A stretch of 14,662 bases of DNA from an uncultured Actinomycetes bacterium (GTDB lineage Bacteria > Actinomycetota > Actinomycetes > Nanopelagicales > Nanopelagicaceae): contig CAIVOW010000122.1 of NCBI GenBank assembly GCA_903907665.1, forward strand, positions 1 to 14,662, written 5' to 3'. Made by a program: the position numbers and the translations under genes. Shown here piece by piece: positions 1 through 7,072 of the stretch. Positions within the stretch are counted from its first letter, which is position 1. Each line of letters begins with the position of its first letter. The notes beneath the pieces are model-generated. The model was not told the origin of the DNA, did not search any database, and saw only the letters and a program-made list of their open reading frames with translations.

Positions 1-23
1 GGGCTAACTCCACCATCAGATAA
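1..23 (+). CDS. 3' end of an upstream gene (possible, seven codons)
   Basis: One forward frame reads without interruption from base 3 to a TAA at 21-23. The stop sits right at the base of the terminator that follows, which is the usual arrangement at the end of a transcription unit. In other actinobacteria yajC, the small SecDF partner, often precedes secD. The seven codons visible here are too few to show whether this is yajC, so the assignment rests on position only. Another forward frame has a TAA at 5-7 and could equally be the true end. Confidence 0.3.
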
Positions 24-47
24 GGCTGGCACCTATGCCAGCCTTTT
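22..47 (+). terminator. Rho-independent terminator upstream of secD
   Basis: A perfect 10-bp stem (AAGGCTGGCA at 22-31, TGCCAGCCTT at 36-45) with a 4-base loop is followed by further T residues to 47, giving a TTTT tract at 44-47. The stem is rich in G/C and starts at the upstream TAA. It should end the upstream transcript, so secD needs its own promoter. The T tract runs into the -35 box of the proposed secD promoter. Confidence 0.85.
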
Positions 48-75
48 CGACACACCGACGAATGACGCCTAGACT
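47..75 (+). promoter_or_regulatory. secD promoter, probably giving a leaderless mRNA
   Basis: TCGACA at 47-52 differs from the -35 consensus at one position. It is followed by a 17-base spacer and TAGACT at 70-75, which fits the actinobacterial -10 pattern TANNNT. Only eight bases separate the -10 box from the secD ATG at 84, so transcription would start at or within a base or two of the ATG. No Shine-Dalgarno sequence precedes that ATG, which agrees with leaderless translation, common in actinobacteria. The elements are seen; the start point is inferred. Confidence 0.6.
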
Positions 76-83
76 CCTGCCTC

Positions 84-1613
84 ATGTCTGCGAATATTTC
101 TAAAGCCACCCAAAAACAATCGCGCCCAGCTCGTACCATCGCAATTCTGGCCATTGTTCTCATAGCCTTTTCCGTTTTCGCTGGTCTAACGAGTGCGACA
201 AAAATTCGCCTCGGCCTTGATCTTCGCGGTGGAACGAGTGTCACGCTAACCCCACGGGGTAGTGCAGGAGGCAAAGTCACATCTGCTGCAATTGACCAAG
301 CGGTATCAATTATTCGCCAGCGCGTTAACTCACTGGGTGTTGCAGAATCTGAAGTTTCTGCTCAAGGCAGTGGAGCAAACCGACAAGTTGTAATTTCTGT
401 TCCTGGTGATACAGGAGATCGCATTGTTAATCTTGTTGGTCAAACTGCAGAGCTTCGTTTTCGCCAGACGTTGGCGTCAGGAGGCGGCAACGCAAAGACA
501 ACAGCAACTGCGGCAGCAGCAAAATCTCCCGCAACGTATCCTGCTGGCGTAACTGCGGCCCTTGATTCTAGGTTTGCGGCTTTAGATTGCACTGACCCAA
601 AGAACCGCCAAGGCGGAAGTGTCGATGCGCCAACTGATCCACTTGTAACGTGTAGTCGCGATGGCTTAACTAAGTATATTTTGGCGCCAGCAGAAGTTTT
701 GGGAAGCCAAGTAAGTAAAGCAGCAGCTGTCCTTGATCAACAAGGCGGAGCTGGTTGGATGGTTTCACTAACTTTCAACGGCGATGGAACAACCGCATTT
801 GGAAAAATGACATCTCGTATTACTGGATTTGCTGCTCCTGCAAACCAGGCAGCAATTGTTCTGGATGGGCTTGTAGTTTCCTCGCCTCGCATCATCGAAG
901 CAATCAATAGTGGAAGTGCTCAGATTACGGGTAACTTCACTCAAGCCGATGCGACGGATCTTTCAAACGTTTTGAAATATGGCGCACTGCCGCTCGCTTT
1001 TGATCGCGGAGAAGTTCAGCAGATTTCACCAACACTTGGCTCAGATCAGTTACGTGCAGGATTACTTGCCGGTGGACTTGGCTTGTTGCTTGTTGTGTTG
1101 TATTCGATTGGTTATTACAGAGGTCTTGGTTTGGTTTCTGTCGGATCACTCGCCGTTGCTGGATTGATCACTTACCTCTCCTTTATTTTGCTTGGAAAAT
1201 ATATTGGGTTTACGCTCACGTTGGCTGGTATAGCTGGAGCAATTGTGTCGATTGGTATTACCGCTGACTCATTTATTGTTTATTTTGAGCGCCTACGGGA
1301 TGAAGTACGTGAGGGTCGCTCGCTTCGAACTGCTGTTGAAACTGGATGGCAGCGCGCTCGACATACAGTCCTTGTAGCTGACTTTGTTTCCTTGATTGCC
1401 TCGATTCTGCTCTACTTCTTTGCTGTGGGTGGTGTGCGTGGTTTCGCATTTACCCTCGGGCTTACGACATTTGTGGATCTCTTCGTCGTCTTCTTCTTTA
1501 CCAAGCCACTTGTCACGCTTTTGGTTCGACTTCCATTCTTTGCTCGCGGCGGATCCCTTTCTGGCTTCTCAGCTAAAAGTTTAGGAATTGTTACAGGAAA
1601 GGATGATGCGTAA
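84..1613 (+). CDS. secD: Protein translocase subunit SecD
   Basis: SecD is a membrane subunit that works with SecF on SecYEG and uses the proton motive force to complete export of preproteins. The 509 residues show the expected plan: one N-terminal membrane helix (about 19-38), the family motif LGLDLRGG at 43-50, a large extracytoplasmic region, and five closely spaced helices at about 325-490. The fourth membrane segment carries the conserved aspartate of the proton path (D395, in GITADSFIVYFER). The extracytoplasmic domain has an Ala/Gly-rich low-complexity stretch at about 130-155 and two cysteines, C169 and C190, that could form a disulfide. The start is fixed by the near-adjacent -10 box and the lack of a better in-frame ATG. 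The TAA overlaps the secF ATG by one base, so the two genes are co-transcribed and probably translationally coupled. Confidence 0.97.
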   Translation: MSANISKATQKQSRPARTIAILAIVLIAFSVFAGLTSATKIRLGLDLRGGTSVTLTPRGSAGGKVTSAAIDQAVSIIRQRVNSLGVAESEVSAQGSGANRQVVISVPGDTGDRIVNLVGQTAELRFRQTLASGGGNAKTTATAAAAKSPATYPAGVTAALDSRFAALDCTDPKNRQGGSVDAPTDPLVTCSRDGLTKYILAPAEVLGSQVSKAAAVLDQQGGAGWMVSLTFNGDGTTAFGKMTSRITGFAAPANQAAIVLDGLVVSSPRIIEAINSGSAQITGNFTQADATDLSNVLKYGALPLAFDRGEVQQISPTLGSDQLRAGLLAGGLGLLLVVLYSIGYYRGLGLVSVGSLAVAGLITYLSFILLGKYIGFTLTLAGIAGAIVSIGITADSFIVYFERLRDEVREGRSLRTAVETGWQRARHTVLVADFVSLIASILLYFFAVGGVRGFAFTLGLTTFVDLFVVFFFTKPLVTLLVRLPFFARGGSLSGFSAKSLGIVTGKDDA

Positions 1614-2695
1614 TGGCTCTCTCAGGAATTGGCGGTCGCCTTTATCGCGGTGAAAAATCGATTGATTTCATAGGAAAACGCCGTCGCTTTTATGCATTCT
1701 CTGGTGTTCTCATTATCGTGTCTGCCGCAGCGCTTGGCATTCAAGGGTTAAAGCTTGGAATCGAATTTAAAGGTGGATCTGCATTCACTGTGACTTCTCC
1801 AAACTCAACCATTGATGGAGCAAATCAAGCCCTTAAAGACTCTGGCATAACGTCTGAAGCTATTGTTCAAAAAATTGGTAATGACAAAGTGCGAGTTCAA
1901 ACTGGCGCGCTTACCAACCTGCAGAGCGATACTCTCAAAGCTAATCTTGCAAAAATCTACAGCGTGCAATCTACAAACATTGATACGTTGAGTATTGGAC
2001 CTTCATGGGGTAAGGAAATTACCAAGCGGGCTCTTTATGGCCTGATCGGTTTCATTATTGTTGTGATGCTTTACTTGGCTCTGGCATTTGAGCCGAAGAT
2101 GGCAATCGCCGCAATCATCGCTGTTATCCACGATTTGTTTATTACCGTTGGAATCTACGCACTGGTTGGCTTTGACGTAACTCCGGCGACTGTTATTGGA
2201 TTCTTAACGATTCTGGGTTACTCGCTATATGACACTGTTGTCGTCTTCGACAAGGTCCGAGAAAATACCCGTTCAATCACGACCACTGCAAAGCAGACTT
2301 ACTCTCAAGCTGCGAATTTAGCCGTGAACCAAACTTTGGTCCGTTCTTTCAATACTTCTCTGATCGCACTATTGCCAGTAGCTTCAATTCTCTTTGTTGG
2401 CGCTGGACTGCTTGGGGCTGGAACCCTCAAAGATCTTTCGTTGGCTTTGTTCATTGGACTTGCAACAGGAACGTATTCTTCAATTTTCGTTGCAACACCG
2501 ATTCTTGCAACACTACGCGAGCGTGAGCCTGCGATGGTTGCTCTTCGCAAGCGCGTTGCAGTTCGTAGTGGCGCTCCGGCCGAGAAGTTTTCTACCGAGT
2601 CTGTTCCCGGAGTCGTAACATCGACGCACTCAAAGGAAGACCGTGTACGTGGGCCTCGTAATCAGCCTAAGCGTAAGTCAACCAAGAAGCGCTAA
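1613..2695 (+). CDS. secF: Protein translocase subunit SecF
   Basis: SecF pairs with SecD in the SecDF export complex of the cytoplasmic membrane. The 360-residue product has an N-terminal membrane helix (about 27-47), the SecF/SecD signature LGIEFKGGS at 48-56, an extracytoplasmic domain to about 130, and five C-terminal helices. These include the conserved segment with D207 (YDTVVVFDKVREN), followed by VNQTLVRSFNTSL, which is typical of SecF. The last 50 or so residues are a basic, Lys/Arg-rich cytoplasmic tail, a common feature of actinobacterial SecF. AAAGGA at 1598-1603 lies nine bases before the ATG and serves as its ribosome binding site inside secD. In many actinobacteria apt follows secF; here rel follows after only 34 bases. 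Confidence 0.97.
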   Translation: MALSGIGGRLYRGEKSIDFIGKRRRFYAFSGVLIIVSAAALGIQGLKLGIEFKGGSAFTVTSPNSTIDGANQALKDSGITSEAIVQKIGNDKVRVQTGALTNLQSDTLKANLAKIYSVQSTNIDTLSIGPSWGKEITKRALYGLIGFIIVVMLYLALAFEPKMAIAAIIAVIHDLFITVGIYALVGFDVTPATVIGFLTILGYSLYDTVVVFDKVRENTRSITTTAKQTYSQAANLAVNQTLVRSFNTSLIALLPVASILFVGAGLLGAGTLKDLSLALFIGLATGTYSSIFVATPILATLREREPAMVALRKRVAVRSGAPAEKFSTESVPGVVTSTHSKEDRVRGPRNQPKRKSTKKR

Positions 2696-2718
2696 TTAGT
2701 CTTACAGATGTGAATACG

Positions 2719-2752
2719 AGCGGCTCTCTATGAATCCACTAATAGAGCCGCT
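2719..2752 (+). promoter_or_regulatory. Inverted repeat enclosing the rel start codon
   Basis: AGCGGCTCT at 2719-2727 is the exact reverse complement of AGAGCCGCT at 2744-2752. The 16-base loop contains the rel ATG (2730-2732). Allowing a two-base bulge, the stem extends by two more pairs. The only weak Shine-Dalgarno-like bases (GAG at 2718-2720) touch the left arm. No T run follows, so this is not a terminator. In mRNA it could limit ribosome access to the rel start; this role is inferred. Confidence 0.5.
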
Positions 2753-4901
2753 TGCAAAGATTCTGTCCGATCACCATGCTGGATTTGATACATCTGAATT
2801 AGAACGCGCCTTTGAAATTTCAAAGCAGGCTCATTTAGGGCAAACTCGTAAGTCTGGCGAGGAATACATAACGCATCCAGTCGCGGTGGCTGAAATATTG
2901 GCCGAGCTTGGAATGGATTTTGCAACCATTGTTGCAGCTCTTCTCCATGACACAGTTGAAGATACGCAATATCATTTAGAGCAACTACAAATTGATTTCG
3001 GAAAAGAAGTAGCACAGCTGGTAGATGGTGTAACGAAGCTAGATAAATTAACGTATGGGCCAACTGCCGAGGCTGAGACTTTGCGCAAGATGGTTGTTGC
3101 CATGTCTCGCGACATCCGAGTTTTAGTTATTAAGCTCGCCGATCGATTGCATAACGCACGTACCTGGCAGTTTGTTAGCCCAGAATCAGCAAGTCGCAAA
3201 GCTCGTGAGACTTTAGATATTTACGCGCCCCTTGCACACCGTCTTGGCATGAATGCCATGAAGTGGGAGTTGGAAGATCTTTCTTTCAAGGCACTTGAGC
3301 CTAAGAAGTTTGAAGAGATTGAACGGCTGGTTGCCGAGCGGTCCCCATCCAGAGAAAAACTTACGACCTTATTTGTCGATGCAATTCTTGGAGATTTATC
3401 CGAGGATGGGATTAGCGCAAAAGTAACTGGTCGCCAAAAACATTTCTATTCCGTCTATCAAAAGATGGTCGTTCGTGGCCGAGACTTTAATGAAATTTAT
3501 GATCTGGTCGGTATCCGAGTTTTGGTTGAAAACGTACGTGATTGCTATGCAGTGCTTGGAGCCATCCATGCACGCTGGAGTCCGGTTCCTGGGCGGTTCA
3601 AGGATTACATTGCGATGCCGAAATTCAACCTTTATCAATCCTTACATACAACTGTGATTGGTCCAACGGGTAAAGCAGTTGAAATCCAAATTCGCACATT
3701 CGAAATGCACTCGCGGGCTGAATACGGAATCGCTGCACACTGGAAATATAAAGAGAAGAAATCAGAGAATGAGCCGCAAGATCCAAATGTTTTATGGCTG
3801 AAACAGCTACATGAATGGCAACAAGAAACTGAGGATGCAAATGAATTTTTGGATGCACTGCGCTTTGATTTAAAGACACCAGAAGTCTTTGTATTTACTC
3901 CCAAAGGAAGTGTGATTGCGCTTCCAGCCGGATCAACTCCAGTTGACTTCGCTTACGCTGTCCACACTGAAGTTGGAAGCCGGTGCGTGGGAGCTAAAGT
4001 AAATGGAAAGTTAGTTCCGTTGGAATCCCATTTAGCTAATGGTGATGTTGTTGATGTTGTGACGAATAAGAACCCAAACGCTGGTCCCAGCCGTGATTGG
4101 TTAAATTTCGTAGTTTCCCCGCGCGCTCGGTCAAAGATTAAATCCCACTTCACCAAGGAGCGCAAAGAAGAAGCAGTTGATGCAGGCCGAGAATCACTTG
4201 CAAGACAGATGCGCAAAGCGGGACTTCCACTTCAAAAGATTTTTGCAGGTCAAGCAATTTTAGAGTTGGCACACGATTTGCATTACCCGGATATCGAATC
4301 TATGTATGCGGCAATTGGCAACGGTCACGTTTCATCTGCTTCCATAACTGAGAAGCTAGGGCATCTATTCTCTGATGAGCCCGTACATGCTGAATCGAGT
4401 GTAGATCACTTCTTTACCCCAACGCACCGCGAGTCCACCAAACGCTCTTCTTCGGGAGTCGATGTGGAAGGCGTGGGGGAGGTAATGGTGAAATTAGCTC
4501 GATGCTGCACGCCAGTACCTGGGGATGAGATCACGGGTTTTGTCACTCGAGGTAGTGGTGTTTCGGTACATAGAGAAGATTGCATCAATATTGTGGATCT
4601 CATTGAGACCCAAGGCGATCGTATTGTTAATGTGAAATGGAATGCTTCAGCTAAATCTGTTTTTCTCGTGAATATTCAAGTAGAGGCTTTAGATCGAAAT
4701 CGCTTGCTCTCAGATGTTACCCAAGCTTTATCTGACCAACACGTCAATATTTTAAATGCAGCAGTATCTACTTCTAAAGATCGCGTTGCCATCTCACGAT
4801 TTACCTTCGAAATGGCCGATGCCTCACACCTAGATTCAGTGATTGGTGCGGTACGAGGCATTCAAGGCGTTTACGATGTTTATCGCATAACTAATAACTA
4901 G
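2730..4901 (+). CDS. rel: Bifunctional (p)ppGpp synthetase/hydrolase (Rel/RSH)
   Basis: This long RSH enzyme makes (p)ppGpp from ATP and GDP/GTP when uncharged tRNA reaches the ribosome, and hydrolyses it otherwise. All domains are present in 723 residues. The HD hydrolase has metal ligands H49, H73-D74 and D138. The synthetase (about 220-340) has RFKD at 289-292, the RxKD form found in bifunctional enzymes, plus Y302 in the G-loop and catalytic E318. Then come a TGS domain (about 384-447), a helical region, the conserved Cys domain (C592-C593, then HREDC) and a C-terminal ACT domain (about 643-720). The hydrolase residues are intact, so it should be bifunctional. It lacks the roughly 60-residue N-terminal leader of mycobacterial Rel. 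A TAG at 2697-2699 blocks any upstream in-frame start. It is probably read with secDF; the start has no good ribosome binding site. Confidence 0.97.
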   Translation: MNPLIEPLAKILSDHHAGFDTSELERAFEISKQAHLGQTRKSGEEYITHPVAVAEILAELGMDFATIVAALLHDTVEDTQYHLEQLQIDFGKEVAQLVDGVTKLDKLTYGPTAEAETLRKMVVAMSRDIRVLVIKLADRLHNARTWQFVSPESASRKARETLDIYAPLAHRLGMNAMKWELEDLSFKALEPKKFEEIERLVAERSPSREKLTTLFVDAILGDLSEDGISAKVTGRQKHFYSVYQKMVVRGRDFNEIYDLVGIRVLVENVRDCYAVLGAIHARWSPVPGRFKDYIAMPKFNLYQSLHTTVIGPTGKAVEIQIRTFEMHSRAEYGIAAHWKYKEKKSENEPQDPNVLWLKQLHEWQQETEDANEFLDALRFDLKTPEVFVFTPKGSVIALPAGSTPVDFAYAVHTEVGSRCVGAKVNGKLVPLESHLANGDVVDVVTNKNPNAGPSRDWLNFVVSPRARSKIKSHFTKERKEEAVDAGRESLARQMRKAGLPLQKIFAGQAILELAHDLHYPDIESMYAAIGNGHVSSASITEKLGHLFSDEPVHAESSVDHFFTPTHRESTKRSSSGVDVEGVGEVMVKLARCCTPVPGDEITGFVTRGSGVSVHREDCINIVDLIETQGDRIVNVKWNASAKSVFLVNIQVEALDRNRLLSDVTQALSDQHVNILNAAVSTSKDRVAISRFTFEMADASHLDSVIGAVRGIQGVYDVYRITNN

Positions 4902-4906
4902 TTATT
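4893..4906. repeat. 14-bp perfect palindrome over the facing stop codons
   Basis: AATAACTAGTTATT reads the same on both strands and covers the TAG of rel (4899-4901) and the TAA of the convergent DUF349 gene (4902-4904 on the minus strand). It has no loop and is A/T-rich, so it is a weak hairpin. No T-tailed G/C-rich terminator is visible on either side of the junction. Confidence 0.5.
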
Positions 4907-6191
4907 TATTGAAGTCAGCAAGTCCTTTTTGAGCTTCTTCAAGCCAAACTTTACGAGCTGCGGCAGCTTCACGTGCGACTATGGCTTTAGCAGTATTACC
5001 GGCAGCCTCTGCTTTCGCAGCCTGCTCCTCATATTGCTCGATGGCATCCACGAGTCCCTCAACCACACTATTTGCGCGAGCAATCGCTGTTGGATCGGTA
5101 CGACGGGAATGCTCAGCTGCTAGTGACTCAATTGCACTTTCTACTTTTTCAAAACGAGCGTCTAACGCAGCACGCTTAGCCCTCTCAGTCATTCCTATCT
5201 TGAACCACTTTTCACTGAGATCGCGATACTTCTTGCGTGCTGAATTAATATCAGTAACTGGAAGTATTGACTCAATTTCAACAATTAACTCTTCACGCTT
5301 TTTCAAATTCTCAGCCATTGTTCCTTGACGCTTCTCTAAATCAGCGTTTTTAGAAGCAAAAAATTGGTTCTGTGCAGCTTTAAATTGCTCCCATAGCTTG
5401 GCATCAACACTTTGCTTACCCCGACCCGAAGCTTTCCATGCATCCATGAGCTCCTTGAAACGTTTTGCAGTTGGTAACCATTCCTTTGAAGTCGCAAGCT
5501 TTACCGCTTCGGCCACAATCTCTTGCTTCTTGGAAGCTACTGCTGCCGACGTTGCCTCAAGTTGAGAGAAATGTGTACGGCGGCGCTTATCAAATTTATT
5601 TCGGGAAGCAGAAAAACGCTTCCATAGTGCAGCATCTGCATTTTTATCTAATCTAGGCGCTGCTTTCCATTCATCGAGAAGTACTTTAAGACGCTCGCCG
5701 GTTACCTTCCAGCTCTCCGAAAGAGTTAACGATTCAGCTTCAGTAACAATCTTTTCCTTAATAACAAGGGCCTCTGCGCGTTTTGCCTCTTTTGCAACCT
5801 TCTCTGCTTCTTTACGTGACTCATATGCTGCGCGATGTCCTTCAATCAAATCTGGTATCTGCTCGACCGCGGAGGCAAGAGTTGCTAAATCGCCTACTCC
5901 ATTGAGAGCTTGAACTTGTAGGCGCAATTTGGCGACCGCCTCGAGTGCATCGGAAGGGACAAGTGCTCCGCTTTTAATTCGAGCAGCCAATAGAGCCACT
6001 TCGGAAGCAACTGCTTCAAACTTACGAACAAAATATGCCAGCGCCTCTTCCGGAGTTTTGCCAGGATAAGAACCGACAGCGCGTTCACCTTCAGGAGTGC
6101 GAACATAAACGATTCCGTCTTCTGCCACTCGACCAAACGCAGATGGATCTCCGACTAGCGCCGATGCGGGGGAGAATGATGCTTCTGTCAT
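4902..6191 (-). CDS. DUF349 coiled-coil protein
   Basis: The product is a 429-residue, Ala/Lys/Glu-rich, mostly helical cytoplasmic protein with no signal peptide or membrane segment. Three DUF349 repeats can be seen at about 146-208, 222-285 and 297-358. The first two share the pattern of a Trp-containing helix (LLDEWKA, LMDAWKA), then LWKRF/LWEQF and a basic helix; the third is diverged. A DUF349 protein next to rel is a conserved actinobacterial arrangement, but the biochemical role of the family is unclear and none is claimed. The ATG at 6191 is chosen because AGAAGGAG lies seven bases upstream in the minus-strand reading. A more upstream ATG at 6224 has no such site and would add eleven basic residues. 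The gene faces rel, with zero bases between the two stops. Confidence 0.9.
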   Translation of the reverse strand: MTEASFSPASALVGDPSAFGRVAEDGIVYVRTPEGERAVGSYPGKTPEEALAYFVRKFEAVASEVALLAARIKSGALVPSDALEAVAKLRLQVQALNGVGDLATLASAVEQIPDLIEGHRAAYESRKEAEKVAKEAKRAEALVIKEKIVTEAESLTLSESWKVTGERLKVLLDEWKAAPRLDKNADAALWKRFSASRNKFDKRRRTHFSQLEATSAAVASKKQEIVAEAVKLATSKEWLPTAKRFKELMDAWKASGRGKQSVDAKLWEQFKAAQNQFFASKNADLEKRQGTMAENLKKREELIVEIESILPVTDINSARKKYRDLSEKWFKIGMTERAKRAALDARFEKVESAIESLAAEHSRRTDPTAIARANSVVEGLVDAIEQYEEQAAKAEAAGNTAKAIVAREAAAARKVWLEEAQKGLADFNK

Positions 6192-6219
6192 GGTCGTGCT
6201 CCTTCTGTTGCGCGTCACG

Positions 6220-6240
6220 CCCAAGATTTCTGCTCTTGGG
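6220..6240. promoter_or_regulatory. 7-bp dyad in the divergent promoter region (operator or 5' UTR hairpin)
   Basis: CCCAAGA at 6220-6226 and TCTTGGG at 6234-6240 are exact reverse complements separated by seven bases. The dyad lies 28 bases upstream of the DUF349 ATG, so it would be in that gene's 5' UTR. Its right arm overlaps the -35 box proposed for the forward promoter. It could be a repressor site acting on both directions or an mRNA hairpin; the sequence does not decide. Confidence 0.4.
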
Positions 6241-6264
6241 AGCTACCGTTATCTGGAATATAAG
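6236..6264 (+). promoter_or_regulatory. Candidate forward promoter for the MBL-hisS-aspS cluster
   Basis: TTGGGA at 6236-6241 (four of six -35 bases), a 17-base spacer and TATAAG at 6259-6264 (five of six -10 bases) form the best forward promoter in the divergent region. Transcription would start near 6271-6274, giving a leader of about 100 bases before the MBL ATG at 6371. A second, weaker -10-like box (CATGAT, 6359-6364) lies six bases before that ATG and would instead give a leaderless MBL mRNA. Confidence 0.4.
6257..6262 (-). promoter_or_regulatory. Candidate -10 box for the DUF349 gene
   Basis: Read on the minus strand, 6262-6257 is TATATT, five of six bases of the -10 consensus. It would start transcription near 6250 and give a leader of about 60 bases carrying the 6220-6240 dyad. 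No convincing -35 box is found at the right distance. The box overlaps the forward TATAAG, so the two promoters would compete for the same DNA. Confidence 0.3.
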
Positions 6265-6273
6265 GACAAGTAA

Positions 6274-6348
6274 GTGGCAAAGGTACAGGTTTACGGGGGA
6301 GTGCGAAAGTTCACGCTCAAATTAGACGGCGGAATCTGGCTGGTTTAG
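6274..6348 (+). CDS. Possible 24-residue leader ORF (uncertain)
   Basis: A GTG at 6274 opens a 24-codon frame ending in TAG at 6346-6348, 22 bases before the MBL hydrolase ATG. It lies nine bases after the TATAAG box, so it could be translated leaderlessly. Alternatively, AAGGA at 6262-6266 could act as a ribosome binding site if transcription starts further upstream. The predicted peptide is basic and resembles no family I recognise. The frame is short enough to arise by chance. Confidence 0.2.
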   Translation: MAKVQVYGGVRKFTLKLDGGIWLV

Positions 6349-6370
6349 TCGGGACTGGCATGATGAGGCC

Positions 6371-7072
6371 ATGCTTATTGAGTCAGTTGTAGCCGAGTAT
6401 TTCGGTACTAACTGCTGGGTAGTAGCTCCAGCCCGAAACTCGGAGTGCATCATCGTAGATCCTGGAATTACCGCACCTTCGATTCTGGCTCGGGTTCGGG
6501 AAGTAACAAATAAATTTAATTTAAAGCCAGTTGCAGTAATTCTGACTCATGGACATCTGGACCATATGTTTTCTGTTGTACCTGTAGCCGATGGGTATGG
6601 AATCCCGGCAATGATTCACACCCGTGATCGGGCGTTAATTTCAAATCCAATGAAAGCGTTGACGCCCGGCGGCCCTTCTGAACAAATTATTAAACAGTTT
6701 GGAAGTTCGACATTCACCGAACCAGCAGAGGTCGTTGAATTTAGCGGTAATGAAAGTGTAAAGATGGCTGGGTTGTCGGTGGAAGTGCGCCATGCCCCAG
6801 GCCACACGGCGGGCTCCGCTATTTTCGTAGTGGATAGCGAATACTTGATCGCAGGGGATGTACTTTTTGAAGGATCCATTGGCCGCACCGACCTACCGAC
6901 CGGTTCTGCCCGCGAAATGAAAGCTACCTTGCGAAATCAAATATTGACCCTTGATGATGAGCTAATTGTTCTCCCAGGGCACGGTTCCCAAACTACAATT
7001 GCCCGCGAGCGGAAAAAGAATCCGTATCTTCAATCGTCATTTTTGGATTTAAAGGAAGTGGGGGATAGATGA
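6371..7072 (+). CDS. MBL-fold metallo-hydrolase, glyoxalase II-like
   Basis: This is a 233-residue single-domain metallo-beta-lactamase-fold enzyme of the small glyoxalase II-like type, of the same family as the M. tuberculosis protein next to hisS (Rv2581c). The binuclear metal site is complete: THGHLDH at 59-65 (H60, H62, D64, H65), H145 in PGHTAGS, D163 in AGDVLF and H204 in LPGHG. The NxxC-like segment near residues 14-15 and VDPG at 29-32 are also typical. The substrate is unknown; thioester hydrolysis, as in glyoxalase II, is possible but unproven. It lacks the C-terminal substrate-binding domain of true glyoxalase II. There is no signal peptide, so it is cytoplasmic. GAGG at 6365-6368 lies very close to the ATG. 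The stop overlaps the hisS start in ATGA, which couples the two genes. Confidence 0.93.
   Translation: MLIESVVAEYFGTNCWVVAPARNSECIIVDPGITAPSILARVREVTNKFNLKPVAVILTHGHLDHMFSVVPVADGYGIPAMIHTRDRALISNPMKALTPGGPSEQIIKQFGSSTFTEPAEVVEFSGNESVKMAGLSVEVRHAPGHTAGSAIFVVDSEYLIAGDVLFEGSIGRTDLPTGSAREMKATLRNQILTLDDELIVLPGHGSQTTIARERKKNPYLQSSFLDLKEVGDR

Noticed and set aside
2719..2752. Inverted repeat as a secF terminator
   Set aside because: No T tract follows the right arm, and the right arm lies inside the rel coding sequence.
6192..6224. Eleven-residue N-terminal extension of the DUF349 protein
   Set aside because: The internal ATG at 6191 has a near-perfect AGAAGGAG site seven bases upstream; the longer start has none, and its extra residues run through the promoter-proximal region.
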